Under the pieces are notes generated by a model that was not told the DNA's origin, made no database searches, and was given only the letters and a program-made list of their open reading frames with translations. Of a DNA stretch of 64,000 nt, positions 1 to 6,522 are shown piece after piece. The stretch spans positions 1-64,000 of the forward strand of contig DATKTO010000019.1 in the NCBI GenBank assembly GCA_035531075.1. Reading direction: 5' to 3'. Origin of the DNA: 39-52-133 sp035531075 (GTDB lineage: Bacteria; Pseudomonadota; Gammaproteobacteria; Burkholderiales; Gallionellaceae). The position numbers and the translations under genes were made by a program. Within the stretch, counting starts at the first letter, position 1; every line of letters begins with the position of its first letter.

Positions 1-261
1 GGTGAAGCGAACGAAACCTTCGGCAAACTTGTCGGCGATATCGCACAGCTTGCGAATGGTATAAACGTCCATCTGACGCTGTGTTCCCGCACGTACGGAC
101 CACACCTCGTCCCCTGTGTGTGATACGTGGTGCAATACACCTGGACGTGGCCTGTCGTGATATTTCCAATTGCCATAGTTTTTAATAAACTTGGGATGCA
201 GGTATTGTTTGTTTTCTGGAACGCCACTTTCAATCGGGCGACGCAATGCTGTTTGTGCCAT
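1..261 (-). CDS. dsrB: Dissimilatory sulfite reductase beta subunit (N-terminal part, cut by window edge)
   Basis: The first 87 codons of DsrB are present; the rest lies left of position 1. The protein opens MAQTALRRPIESGVPENKQY, followed by a KFIKNYGNWKYHDRP segment typical of DsrB N-termini. DsrB pairs with DsrA in the cytoplasmic alpha2beta2 siroheme enzyme that, in sulfur oxidisers, runs in the oxidative direction from DsrC-bound persulfide sulfur to sulfite. The ATG lies 2 nt after the dsrA stop codon, so the two genes are co-transcribed and probably translationally coupled. The siroheme and iron-sulfur ligands of DsrB lie outside the window and cannot be checked. Confidence 0.93.
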   Translation of the reverse strand, partial: MAQTALRRPIESGVPENKQYLHPKFIKNYGNWKYHDRPRPGVLHHVSHTGDEVWSVRAGTQRQMDVYTIRKLCDIADKFAEGFVRFT

Positions 262-263
262 AT

Positions 264-1568
264 TTATGCTCCCATTCCAGATTGTTTTTTAGCTTTAGCT
301 TTTGCAACTTCATCGTCCCAACCATCGGTGCGAACATATGGATTGGTACGTGGGTATGCAACCATGTGCGGATCAACATCAATTTCCATTGCTTCCAGGA
401 AATTGACCAAGCCAATACGCTCAATCATTTCACCGGTGCGCTCATGCTCAAGCGCATTTTCTGCAAAGAAATCGATGGTACGCTGGCCGAGATCAACCAG
501 TTTTTCCATATCTTCTTCTGTTTCCAGCTTCATGAATGGAACGACTACGGTGCCGAACAAGTCACCGATTTTAAGCGTACGTTTACCGCCAACCAGGATA
601 GTTGCGCCTTTATCTGTACCGGTAGCCAGAGCACCTGTCATCACGTTGATGCAGTGCATGCAACGTACGCAGTCTTTGTTGTCAATTTCGAGAGCCTGAG
701 TATCGTTGATTGCAACGCTGGAGATATCCTTGCCGGCCTTAAGGTTTTTGATCTGCTTGAGTTGTATCGTCTTGGTTGGGCAGCGAGCAATAACGTCATT
801 AACCAATTCATCCATGCCGTGCTTGGCAAACCATTGCTTCGCCATTTTTTCGTCTGTACGGATGTTGTCGCGCCAAGTTCCGATAACAGCCATATCAGCA
901 CGCTGAATGGAGTTCATGCAGTCATTTGGGCAGCCAGAGAATTTAAACTTGAATTTGTAAGGCAGGGATGGACGGTGCATGTCGTCGAGGAAGTTGTTCA
1001 GCACGGTGCGGTGTGCAGTTGCTTCATCGTAACAAGAGTTCTCACAACGAGCCGCGCCGACGCAAGACATGGAAGTACGCACAGCAGGACCGGCGCCGCC
1101 CAGGTCAAAGCCCATTTCATTCAGCTCATCAAACGCTGGCTGAACATTGGCAGTGGTTGCACCCTGGAACATGATGTCGCCTGACTGGCCGTGAAACGCG
1201 ATCAGACCGGAGCCGTGCTTTTCCCATACATCAGTCATCTTGCGCAATACGTCAGTAGTGTAGTGCATACCAGCCGGAGGCTGAATGCGCAGCGTATGGA
1301 ATTCTGCAGCATCCGGGAAAACTGCCTCGCCCTGTTCGTTTTTCAGCTCGGTGAAGCGAGGGATAATTCCGCCGCCATAACCGAATACGCCCACTGTGCC
1401 GCCTTTCCAGTAGCCTTTTTTGGTCTGGTATGAGGTCTCAAGTTGACCCAGTAGGTCAACTGCCATGTTATTTGTCTTGGCTAAGCGCTTGATTCCAGTT
1501 ACAAAACTAGGCCACGGGCCGGTCTCGAGTTGATCGAGGTTCGGTGTATCATGCTGTTTTTTTGCCAT
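264..1568 (-). CDS. dsrA: Dissimilatory sulfite reductase alpha subunit
   Basis: A 434-aa protein of full DsrA length. The siroheme-[4Fe-4S] ligand set is complete: C169-x5-C175 (CVGAARC) and C213-x3-C217 (GCPNDC). An inserted ferredoxin domain with C300, C303 and C306 follows. DsrA is the catalytic subunit of reverse-type dissimilatory sulfite reductase in the cytoplasm of sulfur oxidisers. The ATG has a good ribosome site (AAAGGA) 7 nt upstream. It is first in a minus-strand operon with dsrB and, by analogy with other dsr loci, probably dsrEFH and dsrMKJOP further left. The oxidative direction is inferred from the betaproteobacterial setting, not from the sequence of DsrA itself. Confidence 0.97.
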   Translation of the reverse strand: MAKKQHDTPNLDQLETGPWPSFVTGIKRLAKTNNMAVDLLGQLETSYQTKKGYWKGGTVGVFGYGGGIIPRFTELKNEQGEAVFPDAAEFHTLRIQPPAGMHYTTDVLRKMTDVWEKHGSGLIAFHGQSGDIMFQGATTANVQPAFDELNEMGFDLGGAGPAVRTSMSCVGAARCENSCYDEATAHRTVLNNFLDDMHRPSLPYKFKFKFSGCPNDCMNSIQRADMAVIGTWRDNIRTDEKMAKQWFAKHGMDELVNDVIARCPTKTIQLKQIKNLKAGKDISSVAINDTQALEIDNKDCVRCMHCINVMTGALATGTDKGATILVGGKRTLKIGDLFGTVVVPFMKLETEEDMEKLVDLGQRTIDFFAENALEHERTGEMIERIGLVNFLEAMEIDVDPHMVAYPRTNPYVRTDGWDDEVAKAKAKKQSGMGA

Positions 1569-1959
1569 GATGATTCCTTTCGTTAATCAATTATTTTTAG
1601 CCCAGACAAAATAGACTGGAGCACAGTTTAATAAAAATTACAAAAATCGGAGCTTGATCCATACGGGATTAAAATCAAAGTTCGATGTTGAGCAATGCCG
1701 AAGTATAATTAACTTTCAGATATTGCGAAACCAAACTCATTTAGCCTGTCAGCGGATCATACTTAGTTTTTGGGTATGTTAAATAACTCTGATGGGGGGG
1801 TGTGCAAGTCATCCTATGGTGTTATTTGACGCCCCCCTTGTTGCTAATCGATGCATTTTCATGCTGTCGAGACTGAAACCACCTATATAATAATCAGCAG
1901 ATATTGTCTGTTTGTCACGATGGTTTTTTATGTGGCGCGGATCAAAAGACGAGGATAAA
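1569..1959. promoter_or_regulatory. Divergent intergenic region between dsrA and the sulfur-accessory cluster
   Basis: 391 bp without a gene, AT-rich, lying between oppositely transcribed operons, so it must hold both promoters. No confident -35/-10 pair could be assigned. A run of seven G at about 1794-1800 and a CGCCCCCC run at about 1830-1837 could pair around a roughly 30-nt loop. Flanking GTTAAATAAC (about 1778) and GTTATTTGAC (about 1822) are near inverted repeats of each other. These are candidates for a regulator site or an RNA structure. Confidence 0.45.
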
Positions 1960-2178
1960 ATGGCCGAAATTGTTGAGCTGGATAAATTCAAGATACCATT
2001 GGGCAACCAGGAAGTAGAGTTGCAGCAGGTTGACCATGCTGCGGGCGGCATGAGTCTATTGCGAATTCGAATTCGCGAAGCTAAGCGTTTTACCATTTTC
2101 GATGTTGATCCTGTAACCGCAAAACAATGGGGTGAGACAATGATAAAGTGGGCCGAAGCGCAGACGGCAAAAACATGA
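1960..2178 (+). CDS. Conserved-looking 72-aa protein, function unknown
   Basis: A small soluble protein starting MAEIVELDKFKI and ending WAEAQTAKT, with no signal peptide, membrane segment or cysteine. I do not recognise a named family. The ATG at 1960 is preferred over an in-frame TTG at 1912 because GACGAGGA sits just upstream. The stop codon overlaps the next start (ATGA, 2175-2178), so it is translationally coupled to the Cas6-like gene. The mixture of short beta-prone and charged helical segments (residues about 35-65) suggests a compact partner protein. Its place at the head of the cluster opposite dsrAB suggests, by position only, a link to sulfur oxidation. Confidence 0.7.
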   Translation: MAEIVELDKFKIPLGNQEVELQQVDHAAGGMSLLRIRIREAKRFTIFDVDPVTAKQWGETMIKWAEAQTAKT

Positions 2179-2822
2179 TGGCGGATGATTCAGTTAGCCA
2201 AGCCTCCAATATTGCGGTGCCAAATATTGAGTCTCAAGACATGCTCGACGTCGTGTTTGATCTGAATGGGTCTTCTGTTCCCGAAGGTTATCCATTCGTG
2301 CTGTGGTCCGAGGTGGTTCGATGCCTGCCGTGGTTAAAGGATGAAGAATATGCCGGCATACTTCCGCTCAGGGGTTCCGCCAGCGGTGAGAATACGCTGT
2401 TATCCAAGCGCACAAAATTGGTATTGCGGGTACCCGTAGAACGTGCGACTCAAGCGGGGGAATTGTCTGGTCAGCAGCTCAATATTGATGGCAACATATT
2501 AATAGTCGGCAAGGGCAAGGAAAGACAGCTGCAGGCAACGACTACTTTGCATGCGCATCTTGTGGAAAGTAATTTAAGCGAGATAGAATTTCTCGCTGAT
2601 ATGAAACGAAAATTGCAGTCCATGAATATTTCATGCAATTTGATATGCGATAAACAGCGCAAGGTGAGGGGTTTGAATCAGACGCTGAGTGGTTTTGGTC
2701 TTGTGCTGCACGACCTCAAACCCCAGGCATCCATACAAATACAGCGCACAGGATTGGGTGGCGCGCGTCATTTTGGTTGCGGTATGTTTGTCCCTTTCAA
2801 GGCAATTTCGGGTTTGGATTGA
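2175..2822 (+). CDS. Cas6/Cmx6-like protein (I-MYXAN type Cas6 relative) without CRISPR context
   Basis: A 215-aa protein. The C-terminus carries a Cas6-type glycine-rich loop, GLGGARHFGCGMFVPF (about residues 196-211). Upstream come VFDLNGSSVPEGYPFVLW, PWLKDEEYAGILPLRG and a TKLVLRVP strand, the order I know from the Cmx6 branch of Cas6 (type I-MYXAN). Cas6 proteins are RAMP-fold ribonucleases that cut CRISPR precursor RNA. No repeat array or other cas gene is visible in the window. The start at 2175 overlaps the previous stop; the second codon is also ATG (2178). It sits between a small unknown gene and a dsrC-like gene. Family assignment is from memory of motifs; RNA cleavage is not shown, and a non-CRISPR RNA-binding role is possible. 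Confidence 0.75.
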   Translation: MMADDSVSQASNIAVPNIESQDMLDVVFDLNGSSVPEGYPFVLWSEVVRCLPWLKDEEYAGILPLRGSASGENTLLSKRTKLVLRVPVERATQAGELSGQQLNIDGNILIVGKGKERQLQATTTLHAHLVESNLSEIEFLADMKRKLQSMNISCNLICDKQRKVRGLNQTLSGFGLVLHDLKPQASIQIQRTGLGGARHFGCGMFVPFKAISGLD

Positions 2823-2857
2823 GTTGTTGGTATTTTTTACTTTATGGGAGATGAAAG

Positions 2858-3187
2858 ATGTCATATGTTGTCGCAGGTGTAGAGCTGGAAACCGATGCTG
2901 ATGGATATTTGCTGGAAGCTGATTTCAGCGAGGAAGTAGTCAACGTGATTGCAGCATCTGAAGGTATTGAGCTGACTCCGAAGCATTGGGAGGTCATCAA
3001 TTATTTGCGCGACCAGTACCGTGAACACGGTCATACACCAAATTTCCGCAACATGTTAAAAGGTGTTCAGGAATTCTGGCCTGAAGCAGACAGCAAGGCA
3101 TTGTACGATCTGTTCCCGGTTGGACCGGCCAAGCAGGGCTGCAAAGTTGGCGGCTTGCCACAGCCATTAGGCAAAGGCGGATACTAA
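2858..3187 (+). CDS. DsrC/TusE-family sulfur carrier lacking the penultimate cysteine
   Basis: A 109-aa protein of DsrC fold: LTPKHWEVINYLRDQY and HTPNFRNMLKGV are the family core. DsrC carries sulfur between Tus/Dsr proteins, DsrAB and the DsrMKJOP membrane complex, using two cysteines on a flexible C-terminal arm. Here the arm reads GPAKQGCKVGGLPQPLGKGGY. The upstream cysteine (CysB, residue 95) is present, but the usual ending with a penultimate cysteine (CysA) is replaced by GKGGY. TusE-type proteins show the opposite pattern (CysA only). This is therefore probably a divergent paralogue, not the main DsrC of the organism. A ribosome site (GGGAG) lies about 9 nt before the ATG. Confidence 0.9.
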   Translation: MSYVVAGVELETDADGYLLEADFSEEVVNVIAASEGIELTPKHWEVINYLRDQYREHGHTPNFRNMLKGVQEFWPEADSKALYDLFPVGPAKQGCKVGGLPQPLGKGGY

Positions 3188-3263
3188 GCCGCCAGCTCCG
3201 GCATGGATGATATCGCCTGTTTTAGCCGGTAGCATCCATGCAGAGGTATTGTGGTGAATTAAA

Positions 3264-3857
3264 ATGCGTTCAAAAATACGTGTAAAAAGCAACTGGTTCA
3301 AAGGTGATCGCAAGAAAACCCCGCAAGAAATTGCTGGCGCACTGGCTTTTACTATCTGGCGTATCAGTGACAACACACTTAAGAATGTGCGTAAAGCTGA
3401 TTTTGATATCGCTATCGGAGAGCAATATTTTGCTTTTCTAACAGAATTCCTGATATTTCTGGTCCAGGTGGCGGACCGGATTGTCTACACTCAACTCAAC
3501 GAACAGGATCGCTATGATTTCACCAGCGCGCTGGTAAATCGTGTTGCCGAGCACATAGCGGAAAATCAAAGCGAATGGCTGGGCGGACCTGTCCGCATAT
3601 ACAAAGACCGCTTCGTTGATCGCCTCAATCAGCGCGCGGGAGAGTATGCTGATTTCCATTACACCGGTGTAGAAACCTCTTTTACTTTCATTCTTTACCT
3701 CGGCCAGTGCATGCGCGACGTCATGGATGAGAAGGACAAAACGTGGGTCGTGGACCAGATCATGGCAATAGAAGTGCCCGAGGCCGTGGCCATGCTGGAA
3801 AAGGCCATGACAGGTTTGTTTGAGGCCGATGCGAAGCCCGTTAGCCTCGCCGAATAA
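3264..3857 (+). CDS. Uncharacterised 197-aa soluble protein of the dsr neighbourhood
   Basis: Not recognised as a named family. The N-terminus is basic (MRSKIRVKSNWFKGDRKK), followed by largely helical sequence with an aromatic stretch FAFLTEFLIFLVQVADRIVY (about residues 57-76). That stretch could be a buried helix rather than a membrane span. There is no signal peptide and only one cysteine. It follows the dsrC-like gene by 76 nt and precedes the dioxygenase gene by 37 nt, on the same strand, suggesting a shared transcript. No strong ribosome site is seen before the ATG. A role tied to sulfur oxidation is inferred only from position. Confidence 0.75.
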   Translation: MRSKIRVKSNWFKGDRKKTPQEIAGALAFTIWRISDNTLKNVRKADFDIAIGEQYFAFLTEFLIFLVQVADRIVYTQLNEQDRYDFTSALVNRVAEHIAENQSEWLGGPVRIYKDRFVDRLNQRAGEYADFHYTGVETSFTFILYLGQCMRDVMDEKDKTWVVDQIMAIEVPEAVAMLEKAMTGLFEADAKPVSLAE

Positions 3858-3894
3858 GAGTGTGTGTTGTACACCCAGCTAAGTGGTGCCCACT

Positions 3895-4773
3895 ATGTCC
3901 CACCAATATGATTTGAATAACAAAGCCGCATACCAGCGTTGGCGCGAGCAAAAGCTGGAGCGTGCACCCGCATCGATTGCCGACTTGATCGTCGAGATCA
4001 ATGATCCGTGCCATTTGTCGGCCAGCGAACATGCTGCTCTGCTTGAGAGATGCCAGCGCAGCAATATGGTGATTTATGCCGGACGGCAACACGCGGCCAA
4101 CAAGGACATTGCTCGCCAGATCGGTCACCAGTTTGGCCTGGAAAGCCTGGATGCCAACTGGCTTGCAGGTGACGACGGTATTTCCGAGATCAAGGTAAGC
4201 GGTTCCGGCGATTTGTCCCGTCAGCCCTATATTCCCTATACCAACCGCCCGATCAAGTGGCATACCGATGGCTATTACAATCCACCGGCGCGACGGGTGC
4301 GCGGCATGGTGCTGCATTGCGTGCATAGCGCTGCCGAAGGCGGTGACAATCATCTGATGGATCACGAGATGGTATATTTGCAATTACGCGATGAGAATCC
4401 TGAATTTATACGTGCGCTGAGTGAGCCGGATGCGATGACCATACCCGAGCGCACAGATGATGATGGCGTGGACAGGGCAGCGCAGAGCGGGCCGGTGTTT
4501 TCCGTAGATGAAAATGGAAAATTGCACATGCGCTACACCGCAAGAACGCGCAGCATCGCCTGGAAGCAGGACGAAGTCACCTTGGCAGCGGTTGCTTTTC
4601 TGGAGCAGATTCTCTCAGGCAAATCCCCCCATATCTACACCGCACGGCTTGAGTCGGGCATGGGGCTGCTGTGCAACAATGTGCTGCATGACCGCTCGGG
4701 CTTCACTGATAATCCGGACTCACCGCGCCTGCTGTATCGAGCGCGATATTTTGATCGTATCGCAGAAAGCTAG
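3895..4773 (+). CDS. TauD/TfdA-family Fe(II)/2-oxoglutarate dioxygenase
   Basis: A 292-aa protein of the taurine/2,4-D dioxygenase class, which couples 2-oxoglutarate decarboxylation to substrate hydroxylation. The metal-binding H-x-D is in KWHTDGYYN (about residue 120). The distal histidine is in NNVLHDRSGF, and the 2-oxoglutarate arginine is in RLLYRARYFDR near the C-terminus, so the active site looks intact. The substrate cannot be read from sequence; organosulfonates such as taurine are one option given the sulfur genes nearby, but many relatives act on other compounds. ATG 3895 (MSHQYDL) is preferred to an in-frame GTG at 3883; neither has a clear ribosome site. It is the last gene of the cluster, ended by a strong terminator. 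Confidence 0.88.
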   Translation: MSHQYDLNNKAAYQRWREQKLERAPASIADLIVEINDPCHLSASEHAALLERCQRSNMVIYAGRQHAANKDIARQIGHQFGLESLDANWLAGDDGISEIKVSGSGDLSRQPYIPYTNRPIKWHTDGYYNPPARRVRGMVLHCVHSAAEGGDNHLMDHEMVYLQLRDENPEFIRALSEPDAMTIPERTDDDGVDRAAQSGPVFSVDENGKLHMRYTARTRSIAWKQDEVTLAAVAFLEQILSGKSPHIYTARLESGMGLLCNNVLHDRSGFTDNPDSPRLLYRARYFDRIAES

Positions 4774-4822
4774 GAATTAACCTCCGGGGGCAGAGGGGGT
4801 AAACTTCATGCAAATCGGTATA

Positions 4823-4860
4823 TAAAATGCCTGCCCAGCTACAGCTGGGCAGGCATTTTA
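4823..4860. terminator. Bidirectional intrinsic terminator between the dioxygenase gene and dgkA
   Basis: A perfect 18-bp inverted repeat (4823-4840 and 4843-4860) with a 2-nt spacer. The GC-rich core (TGCCTGCCCAGCT) is flanked by AAAA on one side and TTTT on the other, so it can end transcripts from both converging genes. Confidence 0.92.
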
Positions 4861-4896
4861 TGGTGTTAAGTTGATCGCTTTCTGCCTGATAGTCAG

Positions 4897-5265
4897 TTAG
4901 CTGGTTAGCACCAGACCCCACACAATCACCACATTGATCAGACTCACCAGCACGGCGGTGCTGCCGATGTCCTTGGCGCGTTTGGCAAGAATATGGTGCT
5001 CCAGCGAGATGCGATCAACGGTTGCTTCGATTGCCGAATTAATCAGCTCTGTGATGATCACCAATAGCACGCTCCCTACCATCAGTGCCTTGCCGATATG
5101 AGTGGCCGGCAACCACAGAGCGAGGGGAATAAGCACTGCGGCAAGATGTATTTCCTGGCGAAACGCATCTTCGTGTTTGTATGCGGCGCGAAATCCAGCC
5201 AGTGAATAGCCGAATGCATTCCATAACCGGGTCAAACCGGTCTTCCCTTTATGTGGACTTTCCAC
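4897..5265 (-). CDS. dgkA: Diacylglycerol kinase (prokaryotic, integral membrane)
   Basis: A 122-aa protein, the usual DgkA length, when begun at GTG 5265, which has AAGGAG upstream; upstream in-frame starts would add an unconserved tail. It phosphorylates diacylglycerol to phosphatidate, recycling lipid left by membrane-derived glycan synthesis. An amphipathic N-terminal region is followed by three membrane helices. The catalytic signature ELINSAIEATVDR (residues 73-85) and KRAKDIGSTAVLV (95-107) are intact. It converges with the dioxygenase gene. The LTA-synthase-like protein at 16099 is the kind of enzyme that would release diacylglycerol, giving a possible functional link. Confidence 0.95.
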   Translation of the reverse strand: MESPHKGKTGLTRLWNAFGYSLAGFRAAYKHEDAFRQEIHLAAVLIPLALWLPATHIGKALMVGSVLLVIITELINSAIEATVDRISLEHHILAKRAKDIGSTAVLVSLINVVIVWGLVLTS

Positions 5266-5344
5266 TGACCTGCTCCTTGAAAATTTTAACCGTCTATTCT
5301 GCCCGATGACTTGGCGCATAAATTGCAATGCATTCAGTCTGTGA

Positions 5345-5959
5345 TTATACCTGTTGAGTCAAGGGTATTTGTCTGAACCACCAGTTGCCTGAAGCGGCGA
5401 TGACCTTGGCAATCGCGCTGTAGCCATCGCTCCTGGGGTGCAAGCCATCGCTGCTGTTGCAGTCCTGCAGATACTGCCGGTCTGTAATCAGTTGCGAAAA
5501 TACGTCAATAAAGGGAATGCCGAGAGCGCTGGCTTCTTGCGCATAGGCTGCGGAAATCGTCTTGATCCTGCTGTTCAGCGCAGCATCGCCCACCGGGGCC
5601 GGGCCGACCATGATGGTCTTATATTTAGCACTGGCCTGCTGCAGGATTTGCCGCACATTGCTGCGTGAATCTTCGGGTGACACCCGAAGTTGATCATGCT
5701 CGGACAGCATATCGTTCACGCCGCACGACAACACCATGCGCCCGTCGCAAAAATCCGGCAAGCGCAACGCGCACTCCTGCTCCCAGCGCTGCAAAATATC
5801 CTCGCTGGTGTTGCGCCTGACGCCCAGGTTGTAATAAGTGAGAGAAATGTTGTCTGTTTTGGCGGCAGCACATAAACGGCCGGCCCAGCCCAGACATGTT
5901 TCGTCGCCGGTGCCGTTTACAAATGAATCGCCGACAAAGCAGATGCGGATATCCTGCAC
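5345..5959 (-). CDS. SGNH/GDSL-type hydrolase
   Basis: A 204-aa cytoplasmic-looking esterase of the SGNH superfamily. Block I is FVGDSFVNG with nucleophile Ser12. Block III is GVND with Asn82. Block V is DGLHP with the catalytic Asp and His near residues 171-174. The family hydrolyses ester bonds of lipids, acylated sugars or thioesters; the substrate cannot be told here. No signal peptide is seen, unlike secreted GDSL esterases. It lies 16 nt downstream of tpx on the same strand, so the two may be co-transcribed. Confidence 0.88.
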   Translation of the reverse strand: MQDIRICFVGDSFVNGTGDETCLGWAGRLCAAAKTDNISLTYYNLGVRRNTSEDILQRWEQECALRLPDFCDGRMVLSCGVNDMLSEHDQLRVSPEDSRSNVRQILQQASAKYKTIMVGPAPVGDAALNSRIKTISAAYAQEASALGIPFIDVFSQLITDRQYLQDCNSSDGLHPRSDGYSAIAKVIAASGNWWFRQIPLTQQV

Positions 5960-5975
5960 GGTCAGCCGTTCCGGT

Positions 5976-6497
5976 TTATTTCAAGGCAGCCAGCGCCGCG
6001 TCGTAATTGGGCTCCTGCTTGATTTCGGGCACCAGTTCGGCATGCAGCACGCGGTCGAGTTCGTCCAGTACCAGCACCGCGCGTGCAGTCACACCGCTCA
6101 GTGCCGAATCGGCAATCTTCACGCCGTAGTTGCGCATGAAATCGCGGCCGCGCATCAGCGACAGCGTGGTGACATTGTTCAGGCCTTCTGCGCCGCAAAA
6201 GCGTGCCATCGCAAACGGCAGGTCGGCAGAAATAACCAGCACCTCAGTGTTGGCCAGTTTGCCTGCGGCCTCATTGAATTTTCGGGTGGAGGTTGCGCAG
6301 GTGGGCGTATCCAGGCTGGGCACGATGTTGAGGATCTTGCGCTTGCCGGCAAAATCCTTCAGCGACACATCCTTCAGGTCCTTGTCTACCAGCGTGAATG
6401 CAGGAGCGATCTGCCCCACTTCAGGGAAATGTCCGTACAAGGTAATGGGGGCTCCGCCCAGGGTGACGGCGGTTTTGTTGGCTTTTTCCTTGGTCAT
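5976..6497 (-). CDS. tpx: Thiol peroxidase (2-Cys peroxiredoxin, Tpx type)
   Basis: A 173-aa peroxiredoxin that reduces peroxides using thioredoxin. The peroxidatic cysteine is Cys67 in SLDTPTCATSTRKFN. The resolving cysteine is Cys101 in ARFCGAEG, the spacing of atypical 2-Cys Tpx enzymes. There is no signal sequence, so it is probably cytoplasmic. It is preceded by gcvP (26 nt) and followed by the SGNH hydrolase on the same strand, which suggests transcription as the tail of the glycine-cleavage operon or from its own start. Confidence 0.96.
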   Translation of the reverse strand: MTKEKANKTAVTLGGAPITLYGHFPEVGQIAPAFTLVDKDLKDVSLKDFAGKRKILNIVPSLDTPTCATSTRKFNEAAGKLANTEVLVISADLPFAMARFCGAEGLNNVTTLSLMRGRDFMRNYGVKIADSALSGVTARAVLVLDELDRVLHAELVPEIKQEPNYDAALAALK

Positions 6498-6522
6498 GAT
6501 ATTTCCTTAAAGTGAATTGGAG

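Noticed and set aside
246..1184. Long plus-strand open frames antisense to dsrA
   Set aside because: They are shadows of the dsrA codon pattern on the other strand; they have no family similarity, and dsrA is complete and certain.
1569..4900. CRISPR array accompanying the Cas6-like gene
   Set aside because: No direct repeats with regular spacing are present anywhere around the gene or elsewhere in the window.
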